Assembly (NCBI GenBank): GCA_947499545.1
Contig: CANMOZ010000010.1
Span: 1 to 52,774 of the forward strand
Direction of reading: 5' to 3'
Source: an uncultured Saccharospirillaceae bacterium
Lineage (GTDB): Bacteria; Pseudomonadota; Gammaproteobacteria; Pseudomonadales; Oceanobacteraceae
Length of the DNA stretch: 52,774 nt
This document shows positions 7,982-16,329 of this stretch, piece by piece (position 1 is the stretch's first letter; the number at the start of each line of letters is the position of its first letter). The position numbers and the translations under genes are program-made. The notes beneath the pieces are model-generated. The model was not told the DNA's origin, searched no databases, and was given only the letters and a program-made list of their open reading frames with translations.

Positions 7982-9307
7982 ATGAGAAAGTCCACACTAT
8001 CGCTACTAATAACTAGCCTGTTCGCTTCGGCTTCATCGGCAGTTATCGCTATAGAAAAAAGCACTCCCAAGATTGTTGGGGGAACCGCAGCACATAACGC
8101 GCCTTCTTGGATGGTAAATCTACTTAATGAAGATGGTGATCATTTTTGCGGTGGCTCCCTAATTGCTCCCAACCTTATTTTAACCGCAGCACACTGAGTT
8201 GTGGACTTAAAAACCTTTAAGAAGAAAAACCCAAAAAACATCAAAGCAGCTCTAGGAAGTAGAAATTCTAAAGCAACCGATGCCGAAGAGAAGATAAGCG
8301 TTATAGAGATTTACCCACACCAATCATTTGGTAAAGACTCTCTAAACTATGACATTGCTATTATAAAACTTGCTAATGCTTCAAGTACACAACCTATAAC
8401 ACTAGAAACAAAAAGCATGGCAGTCGGCGATCCAGTAAAAGCGATTGGGTGGGGAAGTGATGAACATGGGCTTCTATTTATCGAGAAAAACCATCCAGGA
8501 TTAGATGATTACTTATCAACCCATGATTCATCCGGATATCACGAACTTCAACACGACTTACCGAGCCTTGTATTCAACAAATCACCTATTAAAAAAACAG
8601 CATCAGGGTATGAAATAAACCATACCGCCACTATTGATTCTTCTACGAACTTTGATGTTTTTTTTAAACGCAGCAAGAAAGATTGGAAAACAATTGCTTC
8701 AAATCAAATAACCGTCACCAATCTAAAGGAAACAACTCTCAATATAAGTGACAGCAGCGAATGCGAAAGGGACAATAACAATGTCTCTAAATCAAGCGAA
8801 TATAACTCTCAAATCCCGATGACTAAAAAAATATTAAGCGATGCCACCCACGCCAAAACCGAGGTCATTAACAAATCCCTTGAGAAAACTCTTACCGGTC
8901 AAACCATTTTGAGCACGTACTTGATTGCAGAGGAATTGGCAAACAATAACGCAGCCAATATATACAACAATGCACTCATGCACAAAATCAAGAGCACTCA
9001 AATATGCGCTAAGTCTCCAGCAGGCGCTCCACTCACAGATGTTTGTCAAGGTGATAGCGGCGGCCCTCTCTTCAGTGAAGATTCAGGCAAAGCAACATTG
9101 GTTGGTTTAGTCAGTTATGGTCCCGGCTGCGCGCTTCCTAATACGCATGGAGTGTACACTAAGATCAGCGCTTATACGGATTGGATTAAGAATACTAGCG
9201 TAGCAGCAACTAAATCTTCGAGCTCATCCTCAAAAGGTGGAAGCTTAGGGTTTGGTTTCCTCAGCATACTAACGGCAATATTATTATTCCGTAAAAAAAT
9301 GGCATAA
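7982..9307 (+). pseudogene. Secreted trypsin-like serine protease, interrupted by in-frame TGA
   Basis: One continuous frame of 442 codons is interrupted only by TGA at 8195-8197. It has a signal peptide (residues 1-23), an IVGG mature start, the catalytic His71 in TAAH, Asp124 in YDIAII, Ser359 in GDSGGPL, and a C-terminal tail: a Ser run, GGSLGFGF, a hydrophobic helix, then RKK. That tail fits GlyGly-CTERM sorting signals of type II-secreted, rhombosortase-processed proteases such as Vibrio VesB. The TGA is codon 72, exactly where trypsins have the Cys after TAAH. Its disulphide partner Cys56 is 16 residues earlier, the canonical spacing. About 150 extra residues separate the Asp and Ser halves. 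Probably a recent nonsense mutation; recoding or sequencing error are alternatives. Without readthrough only a 71-residue fragment is made. Confidence 0.85.
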
Positions 9308-9318
9308 ATTTAAAAGCG

Positions 9319-9352
9319 GGTTGAGTAAGGCCCATAAAGGTATTACTCAACC
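9319..9352 (-). terminator. Stem-loop between the protease gene and pdxB
   Basis: GGTTGAGTAA (9319-9328) pairs with TTACTCAACC (9343-9352). On the minus strand the stem is followed by CGC and a T-rich stretch (TTTTAAATTT), which suits termination of pdxB. On the plus strand no T-run follows, though it may still end the protease transcript. Confidence 0.6.
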
Positions 9353-9382
9353 TACCCAATTAAACAATTAACAATCTTTTAA

Positions 9383-10525
9383 TTATTTGTCTCTGATATC
9401 AAAACCTATATACCCCAGCTGATCTCTTAGCATCGCCATTTTTTTGCGCAATTCGACTTTAGTTGCACTAAAATCTCGCCTCATAGGATAATGTTTCCGT
9501 AAGTCATCAAAGGCTTCTGTTCGATTTGTCGCAACATGCAACCGCTGTCTCATTCTGAAATCATCATTGCGCACATCGTAACAAGCTCGAATAGCCGTAT
9601 TCATAGCCCACAAATCTTCCGCTTCAACTGAAAAGCTCAATTTACGTAAAGGTGGCTCCGGTATAAGCTGCCCGAGCTTTAACCGTATTGGCAACCCAAA
9701 ATGTTCCGATACACGAAGGTACATTTGCTCGGTACCGCGCATTTTTCCATCCAAACTGTACCCGGCAATATGAGGCGTTGCCAACGTCGCAGCATCCATC
9801 AAGGCTAAATTGGGTTCAGGCTCTGTTTCCCAAACATCAAGCACTGCTTCAAATTCCCAATGCTCAGCAAAGTGATCCAACAATGCATTTTCCTGGATCA
9901 CGCCCCCTCTAGACGTATTAATGATACAAGCATCGGGTTTCATGGCTTGTAGGAAAGCGCGATCAACCAACCCCAGCGTTGGGTTCTCCCCAGTCTCACT
10001 AAAAGGAACATGCAGGGTCACCACATCAGCCTTCGATAAGAGATCATGGAGGGAGTCGGTGTGGAAAGGTGATTCAGGTTTAAAAGGGTCATATCCCAAT
10101 ACTGATACGCCCAGCTTACTCAGCATTTCTGCCAATCGCCCACCGATATTTCCCAAACCGATAATACCAATTGTCCAGTCTAACCAGGGCGTTGTATGCC
10201 TCTCAGATAACACACTAAGAGCACTCATAACGTAATTTATAACCGATTCAGCATTACAGCCGGGAGCAGTAGCGTAACCAATGCCTTGCTCTGTTAAATA
10301 AGCGGTGTCGAGATGCTCTTCACCAATTGTGGCTGAGCCTACAAACTTAATTGAGGTTCCTTCCAAAAGCGCTTGATTGACTTGCGTAACGGATCGAACA
10401 AGGAGGACATCGGCATTTTGTAGATGTTCAGGTCGAATGGTTCGCCCGGAACGCTTGTCGATTTCTCCCATATCCGCAAAAAAAGCATCTATCAGCGGAA
10501 TATTCTCGTCTACCACAAACTTCAT
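9383..10525 (-). CDS. pdxB: Erythronate-4-phosphate dehydrogenase PdxB
   Basis: PdxB oxidises 4-phosphoerythronate in the DXP-dependent pyridoxal phosphate pathway. The 380-residue protein starts MKFVVDENIPL, the typical family start. It has the NAD-binding GIIGLGNIGGRLAE motif and the catalytic Arg (NTSRGGVIQE), Glu (WETEPEPN) and His (ATPHIAGYS) of D-2-hydroxyacid dehydrogenases, then the PdxB-specific C-terminal dimerisation region. The frame is open to 10576, but the ATG at 10525 is conserved and lies 4 bp after the stop of the upstream helicase gene. That spacing suggests an operon and translational coupling. Confidence 0.96.
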   Translation of the reverse strand: MKFVVDENIPLIDAFFADMGEIDKRSGRTIRPEHLQNADVLLVRSVTQVNQALLEGTSIKFVGSATIGEEHLDTAYLTEQGIGYATAPGCNAESVINYVMSALSVLSERHTTPWLDWTIGIIGLGNIGGRLAEMLSKLGVSVLGYDPFKPESPFHTDSLHDLLSKADVVTLHVPFSETGENPTLGLVDRAFLQAMKPDACIINTSRGGVIQENALLDHFAEHWEFEAVLDVWETEPEPNLALMDAATLATPHIAGYSLDGKMRGTEQMYLRVSEHFGLPIRLKLGQLIPEPPLRKLSFSVEAEDLWAMNTAIRACYDVRNDDFRMRQRLHVATNRTEAFDDLRKHYPMRRDFSATKVELRKKMAMLRDQLGYIGFDIRDK

Positions 10526-10529
10526 TATT

Positions 10530-11981
10530 TTAATTGACCTCGTACTCTGCAGGTAAAGGCGCCAGTGGAATATCATGCCCCAAATATTTTCTTAAGGGTG
10601 GCATTGAAAACCCACCATTTTCATCAACCAAGCTGATGGATTTACCGCTGTGTCCGGCACGTCCTGTTCGGCCAATGCGATGTACGTAATCTTCAGGCTC
10701 GTCAGGCAGCTCGTAATTAATGACCAAGCTTACCCCATCAATATGAATGCCTCGTCCTGCAACATCCGTAGCTACCATCACTTTGCAATCACCACGCTTA
10801 AAACGATCTAGTGTTTTTATACGCTTAGATTGATGTATTTCACCTGACAGCAGCACATTTTGACACCCTTGCCGTTTAAGGTTTTCATGCAATTTACGGC
10901 ATACATCGCGGCGATTCGCAAAAATGATCACGCGCTCATAATCTTCTTGATTCAGTATATTTCCAGTCACCTGCGCTTTTTGGTGCTCTGACACCCAATA
11001 AAATGACTGTTCGATCACATCAGCAGCCACCTGTTCTGGTTCAATTTCAACTCGAATCGGGTCTTGCAGCCATCGCTCTGTCAGCATTAAGATTTCATGG
11101 CTAAAGGTCGCGCTGAAAAATAGTGTCTGGCGGCGTTCTGTTGGAGGCGTTGCTCGAACAATGCGGCGCACATCCGGCATAAACCCCATATCCAACATGC
11201 GGTCTGCTTCATCGATAACGAGAATCTCAACATGATCTAGAAACACAACCTGCTGCTGCATAAAATCGATTAAACGGCCAGGTGTTGCAACTAAAATATC
11301 AACACGCTCACGTTGAAGCCGTACTTTTTGTTTTTCATAATCGGCTCCCCCCATGATGGTCACAATATTTAACTCAGTAAATTGCGATAACTCTTCAGCA
11401 TCCTTCGCAATTTGCATCGCCAACTCACGCGTCGGCGCCAACGCCAATACACGAGGCTCGCTTGAGTAAGCTTCCTTAATGGGATTATTTAAAATGTATT
11501 GAATGGCAGTAATTAAAAACGCCGCTGTTTTGCCTGTCCCCGTTTGGGCTTTACCAACCGCATCTTTTCCGAGCAATGTTGCTGGCAAAGTCTTCGCTTG
11601 AATCGGTGTGCAATACTGATAATTCAATTGGTGAATGGCATGGAGAATAGAGGGATGCAGCTCTAAATCTTTAAATCGTAAGTGATCTTTTAAAGCAGGC
11701 ACCTGATAGTCATCCGGACCCCATTCAGCATGCGTTGCCAATCTGGCTTGTTGTGCTTGATTGGCTTGAGTATGGGCATTGTAAGGTTGATGTGTGGACG
11801 AGGGTGTAGATGCTCGTTTAGCGCCTTTTCTCCCCTTGCTGTGGCCATCGGAAGTACCGCGACGAGAAGAGGGTTTTTGTTTTCCTCTGCCTGAATGCTG
11901 CTTTTGCCCAGCTTTTTTTTCCTTATTATCGACCGATTTAGCCGTGGAGGCCGACTTGGAACTGAACCACTTTTCAAACAA
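10530..11981 (-). CDS. rhlB: DEAD-box ATP-dependent RNA helicase, RhlB-like
   Basis: This 483-residue RNA helicase shows all motifs in order: Q motif (YCTPIQAKTLP), I (AQTGTGKTA), Ia (PTRELA), TPGR, II (DEAD), III (SAT), IV (IIFANRR), V (TDVAGRGIH) and VI (HRIGRTGRAG). Residues about 1-95 form a basic, Ser/Gln/Lys-rich disordered extension, probably RNA-binding. RhlB unwinds RNA with the degradosome; the assignment to RhlB rather than another DEAD-box type rests on overall resemblance. Start: the first codon is TTG, with GAGGG 7 nt upstream. The gene is followed 4 bp later by pdxB. Confidence 0.88.
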   Translation of the reverse strand: MFEKWFSSKSASTAKSVDNKEKKAGQKQHSGRGKQKPSSRRGTSDGHSKGRKGAKRASTPSSTHQPYNAHTQANQAQQARLATHAEWGPDDYQVPALKDHLRFKDLELHPSILHAIHQLNYQYCTPIQAKTLPATLLGKDAVGKAQTGTGKTAAFLITAIQYILNNPIKEAYSSEPRVLALAPTRELAMQIAKDAEELSQFTELNIVTIMGGADYEKQKVRLQRERVDILVATPGRLIDFMQQQVVFLDHVEILVIDEADRMLDMGFMPDVRRIVRATPPTERRQTLFFSATFSHEILMLTERWLQDPIRVEIEPEQVAADVIEQSFYWVSEHQKAQVTGNILNQEDYERVIIFANRRDVCRKLHENLKRQGCQNVLLSGEIHQSKRIKTLDRFKRGDCKVMVATDVAGRGIHIDGVSLVINYELPDEPEDYVHRIGRTGRAGHSGKSISLVDENGGFSMPPLRKYLGHDIPLAPLPAEYEVN

Positions 11982-12064
11982 TCCTTAACCCTCTCTCAGT
12001 GAACGTATTCATAATGCTTTTTACTGACGACATCGCCGAAATTCAATCACAACCCTCAACAGAC

Positions 12065-12607
12065 TCAAGCACCTGTCCATTGAAACCCTTTTAAATTTAG
12101 GGATTTGCCAGGATGATAATAATTCAGCAAGGCTTGCACCATAATGCCCATCCGTTTGGGGAGAGGCTTTTCTAAGTAACGCTGCACCTGTTCATAGATG
12201 TTACGTTGAAATTCGATGCGCTGCTTCTCTTCAATGACAGCTCCGCCTAAATTATCCAAGCTTACGCGAAAGCGGTGCCCAGCAGCTACCGATAATATCC
12301 ACTCCACCGCTTGAGGTTTTACTTCTACCTGCTCGAAAGCCTGCTGCTGCTGCACATTACGACCATCAGGCACGTACCAATACCCATAATCCTCTTGTTG
12401 TCGGCGCTTTTCTCCAGCGACTAACCAGTGGGCTATTTCATGTAATCCACTGGCAAAAAAGTCGTGAGCAAATACTACCTGATGGTAATCGCAATCGGCT
12501 GAAGCTGGCAAATAAATAGGTTCATCTTCACCGCGAATTAATCGTGTATTGTAAGTACCTGCAAAGCAACCGTTAAAGATTTGAATTAGGTCTTGAGTTT
12601 TATGCAT
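12065..12607 (-). CDS. epmC: Elongation factor P hydroxylase EpmC
   Basis: EpmC (YfcM) hydroxylates the beta-lysylated lysine of EF-P. The 180-residue protein matches the family along its length: NTRLIRGEDEPIYLPA, VVFAHDFFASGLHEIAHW with the metal-binding HEIAH, DYGYWYVPDGR, VEVKPQAVEW and a final NYYHPGKSL region. The frame runs to 12649, but the ATG at 12607 (MHKTQDLIQIF) aligns with the known start. It is divergent from the MATE gene with 90 bp between starts. The EpmA/EpmB partners and EF-P are not in the window. Confidence 0.94.
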   Translation of the reverse strand: MHKTQDLIQIFNGCFAGTYNTRLIRGEDEPIYLPASADCDYHQVVFAHDFFASGLHEIAHWLVAGEKRRQQEDYGYWYVPDGRNVQQQQAFEQVEVKPQAVEWILSVAAGHRFRVSLDNLGGAVIEEKQRIEFQRNIYEQVQRYLEKPLPKRMGIMVQALLNYYHPGKSLNLKGFQWTGA

Positions 12608-12697
12608 ACACGTCTTTGCTGAAACCAATATCACTTTACGTAGGCACACTATACCCGAACCCGTGATAAACTGCGCCGCCTTATCAGGAGAAAGGCT

Positions 12698-14068
12698 GTG
12701 TATAACACTCGTAACGAAATCAAAACGCTTTTAGCTCTGGCTTTACCCATCATGGGTACCCAGCTTGCCCAGACAGGGATGAGCTTTGTCGATACCCTCA
12801 TGGCAGGGTCTCTATCGGAAGAAGACTTAGGTGCAGTGGCTGTCGCTTCGAGTCTTATTCATCCTATTTTACTGCTGCTATTGGGGACACTTTTCGCCTT
12901 CACACCCATTGTTGCCCATCTTTTTGGTGGCAAACGTCAGCAGGACGTACCAGAAGCCGTACAAAGTGCGCTTTGGGTTGCCATTGTGATCGCTCTCATT
13001 GGGTTTTTAATTACCCGCAATCTTCACCCTATTTTCGAATGGATGGAAGTTGCACCTGCTCTCATACCAAAAGCCACTGGCTATTTAGAAGGTTTTGCGT
13101 GGGGGCTGCCAGCGATAGTTGTTTATCAAGTCATGCGATCGCTCAATGAAGGCATCGGCAACACAACGCCTATTTTATTCGTTGCCATCCTAGGCTTGCT
13201 GGCTAATATTCCTGCCAATTACATCTTCATGCACGGACTCTTTGGCCTGCCAGAGATGGGGGGGGCTGGTTGCGGATGGGCGTCGGCTTTGATCATGTGG
13301 CTGACAGGCATCGCCATGACGCTGCAGGTTCTCTTCAGCCGCAAACATCAAGATTACAAAATCTTTGACCGTTTTTATCGCCCCAATCCCAAGCGTATAA
13401 AAGAACTAATGCAGCTGGGTATCCCTATGGGATTTTCCATTTTCGTAGAAGTCAGCTTATTTGGCATTATTGCCTTATTCGTTGCGCGATTGGGTACCAC
13501 GGCTGTCGCAGGTCATCAAGTGACCTTAAACTTTACGTCGTTGGTTTTCATGATTCCCATGAGCCTGTCCCTTGCCATTACGGTTCGGGTGGGTCAATTA
13601 CTGGGTGCTGAACGTTTTGCCCAAGCGCGTCATGCAGCCTGGACTGGGGTGGGTGTAAGCCTCTTGTTAGCGACCTTTAGCTCAACACTGATGATGACCT
13701 TTGCCGAACAAATTGCTGGTTTCTATACAACCGAACAAAAAGTGATAGGCCTAGCAAGTCACCTCATCTTGTTTGCTGCATTTTTCCAATTTTCAGATGC
13801 TTTGCAAGTCGCAGCTAATGGAGCCTTGAGAGGCTATAAAGACACCCGTGGCCCTCTGATGATTACGCTTTTTTCGTTCTGGGGAATAGGTATTCCATTG
13901 GGTTACTATTTAGGCCTAACAGAACAGCTTGTCGCCAAGGCTTTAGGACCGGCCGGTTTCTGGATTGGCTTGATTGTTGGGCTATCGGTTGCGGCTGTCT
14001 TGCTGCTCGGCCGGTTGGTCATCATCATGAAGCGTTCAAAGCTAAACGAAGCCCCTGTTGTCGGCTAG
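12698..14068 (+). CDS. MATE-family multidrug exporter (NorM-like)
   Basis: This 456-residue inner-membrane exporter has about 12 hydrophobic helices in two pseudo-repeats of six. It begins with the family start ALALPIMGTQLAQTGMSFVDT and has GSLSEEDLGAVAVAS after it. Members export cationic drugs by Na+ or H+ antiport. The start codon is GTG, with AGGAG 7 nt upstream. No regulator is adjacent. Substrate not predictable. Confidence 0.93.
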   Translation: MYNTRNEIKTLLALALPIMGTQLAQTGMSFVDTLMAGSLSEEDLGAVAVASSLIHPILLLLLGTLFAFTPIVAHLFGGKRQQDVPEAVQSALWVAIVIALIGFLITRNLHPIFEWMEVAPALIPKATGYLEGFAWGLPAIVVYQVMRSLNEGIGNTTPILFVAILGLLANIPANYIFMHGLFGLPEMGGAGCGWASALIMWLTGIAMTLQVLFSRKHQDYKIFDRFYRPNPKRIKELMQLGIPMGFSIFVEVSLFGIIALFVARLGTTAVAGHQVTLNFTSLVFMIPMSLSLAITVRVGQLLGAERFAQARHAAWTGVGVSLLLATFSSTLMMTFAEQIAGFYTTEQKVIGLASHLILFAAFFQFSDALQVAANGALRGYKDTRGPLMITLFSFWGIGIPLGYYLGLTEQLVAKALGPAGFWIGLIVGLSVAAVLLLGRLVIIMKRSKLNEAPVVG

Positions 14069-14232
14069 AGTGGCTGCAAACACACCGTCAAAATAGAGGG
14101 GTTTTTGTCACGACCTGTTTGCATTTTGTAAAACACAGCCTAGTTACCGAGACATTACACAACTGGTCAGTACCACTTTGGGCTTCGCCACTATACTGAA
14201 AGCATGATACCTCCAGCTGTAGGGAGGCGCGC

Positions 14233-14913
14233 ATGCCCAGTAGCGAAGCTCAGAATGTTTTTGATATCCAAACGGGGCGCCCTATTGGGGAGCGCAGCCA
14301 CTCCCATATAGTCAGAATAAGCCCAGAGTTGGATGGCACAGAAATGCTATACACCAACGACAACTCTCAAGGCCGCCTCTACAGCTTGAAAATCCTTTGC
14401 TGGGCACTCCTAGAAGATGGAACCGTTGATGGCATTGTGCCTTGGTTAAATCGAACCGTTCCCTGCCGTTCCTTAAAAGACCCTCTCAATGGACACTGGG
14501 AAGGTTACCTAAGCCCCATCACCCAGGAAGTCTTTTTTGAAGCCCCAGACTTCCGCATGGCCGAACTGGGTGGAGCCGCAGATTTTTATTCAGGCGTTTA
14601 CTTACCCGATGAAGTTCATCAAGAAATTCCTGACATGATTGGAACGCACGCCGTATTCACCTCTGACGGCTTTGAGAGCTTTTTTATCCAGGAGGTCACT
14701 TCATGGCGCCTTTATGGAAATGGAGAGCTGATTGCGACCCTCATCGATCCAGACGCTGTTGAATCGACGCCAGTTTTGCCTGGCGATGCCTGTCTTTACG
14801 AAGTCCAACACCACCCCAATTTTCGCTACTTTTTCCAGTATCGAATTGCCAACAAAATCAAAAGCCGCGACCCTGATGCCCTGGCAGCAATGAGTATGCT
14901 GCTCGACCATTAG
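14233..14913 (+). CDS. Conserved hypothetical protein, 226 aa
   Basis: The product is soluble with no signal peptide or membrane helix, and is rich in aromatic and acidic residues. Notable stretches are GRLYSLKILCWALLEDGTVDG and, near the end, YFFQYRIANKIKSRDPDALAAM. I do not recognise the family. It is likely a single-gene unit with a GGAGG ribosome site just before the ATG. The following small secreted-protein gene is 102 bp downstream, so cotranscription is possible. Confidence 0.75.
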   Translation: MPSSEAQNVFDIQTGRPIGERSHSHIVRISPELDGTEMLYTNDNSQGRLYSLKILCWALLEDGTVDGIVPWLNRTVPCRSLKDPLNGHWEGYLSPITQEVFFEAPDFRMAELGGAADFYSGVYLPDEVHQEIPDMIGTHAVFTSDGFESFFIQEVTSWRLYGNGELIATLIDPDAVESTPVLPGDACLYEVQHHPNFRYFFQYRIANKIKSRDPDALAAMSMLLDH

Positions 14914-15015
14914 TCGTCGTTTCTCAGTTTTCTAAAACAGCTACACTCATAGTGATTGCTGGCTCCATTGATTGGCTCAGCAAATGGATATCTCTACCAA
15001 GGAAGGCGCTCTCTC

Positions 15016-15354
15016 ATGAAAAACTGGCAGTTCCTATGCGTTGGGTTCACGTTGGCCATAGGGCTAACAGCCGAGGTACAGGCCGATACGCCCAAGGAAA
15101 GACCCTTGTTAAATGGTCGTATTAATGAGATTTTCATCGGGCCAGATGGGCTTACGTTGGACGTCTCAACCATAGGGGGGTGTAAAGGCGGCATGTACCA
15201 GGCAGACCTGGCCGTTTTGACGGACTCCGATCTCAATCGATTACTGACAACCTTACTGCATGCGAATGACCAACAACGCGTTATTCGTTTGTATCATAAC
15301 CAGGGCGATTGTAATAAAAAAGCCTTTGATCGGGTATCCGTAACGCCTTATTAA
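15016..15354 (+). CDS. Small exported protein of unknown function
   Basis: The 112-residue product has a typical signal peptide (MKNWQFLCVGFTLAIGL, cleavage near VQADT). The mature periplasmic domain has two Cys (GGCKGG and GDCNKK) that could form a disulphide. The frame is open from 14956, but the ATG at 15016 has GGAAGG 9 nt upstream and starts the signal peptide. No family recognised. It converges with the binding-protein gene at 15397. Confidence 0.7.
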   Translation: MKNWQFLCVGFTLAIGLTAEVQADTPKERPLLNGRINEIFIGPDGLTLDVSTIGGCKGGMYQADLAVLTDSDLNRLLTTLLHANDQQRVIRLYHNQGDCNKKAFDRVSVTPY

Positions 15355-15396
15355 AGCCATGTCTCAACGTGCGAGGCTGCCTGTGGGTGTAGCTTT

Positions 15397-16188
15397 TTAA
15401 TCGACTGGGGCTGGCTCGATGCTGTGTTTTTCTGCCAACGATTTCCAGCGTGGGGAGTGCTTTAATATTTTAAGGCCTTCATTAAATTGATTTCGTAAAA
15501 CACCCATTCCAGGAACTTCACGCCCAAAGATAATAAAAAGTTCTCGTCGTGATAATGGAGGTTTTATGGGCGTCAATTCGTTCACTTTCGCTGGAAAAGA
15601 AGATTTAGCCACATGCATAATGACTGGCTGCCCTCCCACAACAAGATCGACTTGATTTGTTAACAACCAGCTAATTAATTTAATTTTGTCATTAGCGCCT
15701 CTCTTTTTAAGAAAGTCTGCTTGATCAAAATTGTCGTCGTAAATGTGGCCTTTCATATAGCCAATGACGTAACCTGAGAGGCTTTGTAAATCACCATCAT
15801 ACTGAATTTTAGAAACATTCTTTTTCAATATGACAAACCCGTTATACGAATAGGCCATTACATCACTGTAGAAATAAGTCTGAGAGCGTTCTTCATTCCA
15901 ATAAGCACCTAATACCCCATGGTACTCTCCTAAACGCACCAATTTCATTGCTCGCATCCAGGGCATAAAGTGTACTTCTACGTTCAAGTTAACTTCTTTA
16001 AAAGCCAGTTTGCTCATTTCACTGAGATACCCCTGGTTTTCTAATTTATCTGAATAATAAGGAGGCCATTCAACCGTCGCTAACTTTACCGTTTCAATGT
16101 CTTGAGCCTGCGAAAAATGAATCAGGCATAACGCCAATGCCACAACGATAAAAGTCTTCTTACAAACGTTCAGTGATCTGGACAGCAT
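15397..16188 (-). CDS. Periplasmic solute-binding protein, family 3 type
   Basis: This 263-residue protein has a signal peptide ending near HFSQAQD. It then shows the SBP_bac_3 pattern VKLATVEWPPYYSDKLENQG...LAFKEVNLNVEVHFMPWMRAM, with a conserved WPPY and a central YVIGYMKGHIYDDNF hinge region. No ABC permease or ATPase genes are nearby, so it is an orphan. Such orphans in marine gammaproteobacteria often act as sensory or signalling proteins rather than uptake proteins; that is inference. It is divergent from the metalloprotease gene at 16330. Confidence 0.88.
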   Translation of the reverse strand: MLSRSLNVCKKTFIVVALALCLIHFSQAQDIETVKLATVEWPPYYSDKLENQGYLSEMSKLAFKEVNLNVEVHFMPWMRAMKLVRLGEYHGVLGAYWNEERSQTYFYSDVMAYSYNGFVILKKNVSKIQYDGDLQSLSGYVIGYMKGHIYDDNFDQADFLKKRGANDKIKLISWLLTNQVDLVVGGQPVIMHVAKSSFPAKVNELTPIKPPLSRRELFIIFGREVPGMGVLRNQFNEGLKILKHSPRWKSLAEKHSIEPAPVD

Positions 16189-16282
16189 GAAAGTTATCGC
16201 TCACTCAAAATAAATGTTCATCACCACAGAAAATATAGTTGAACCCTATCAACTGTTCTCTACCAAATCACGCTGTCGTCAT

Positions 16283-16312
16283 TTGACTACTACACTAGTG
16301 AGGTACTCTATT
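16283..16312 (+). promoter_or_regulatory. Candidate promoter of the metalloprotease gene
   Basis: TTGACT (16283-16288) and TCTATT (16307-16312) are separated by 18 bp, 17 bp before the ATG at 16330. The -35 is good and the -10 is weak, so this is tentative. Confidence 0.35.
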
Positions 16313-16329
16313 ACAGAGCGTTACCCAGC

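Noticed and set aside
8206..8221. Hairpin after the protease TGA as a clear SECIS element
   Set aside because: The stem is only six A/T-rich pairs and the loop AACC has no G; it is too weak to claim selenocysteine insertion.
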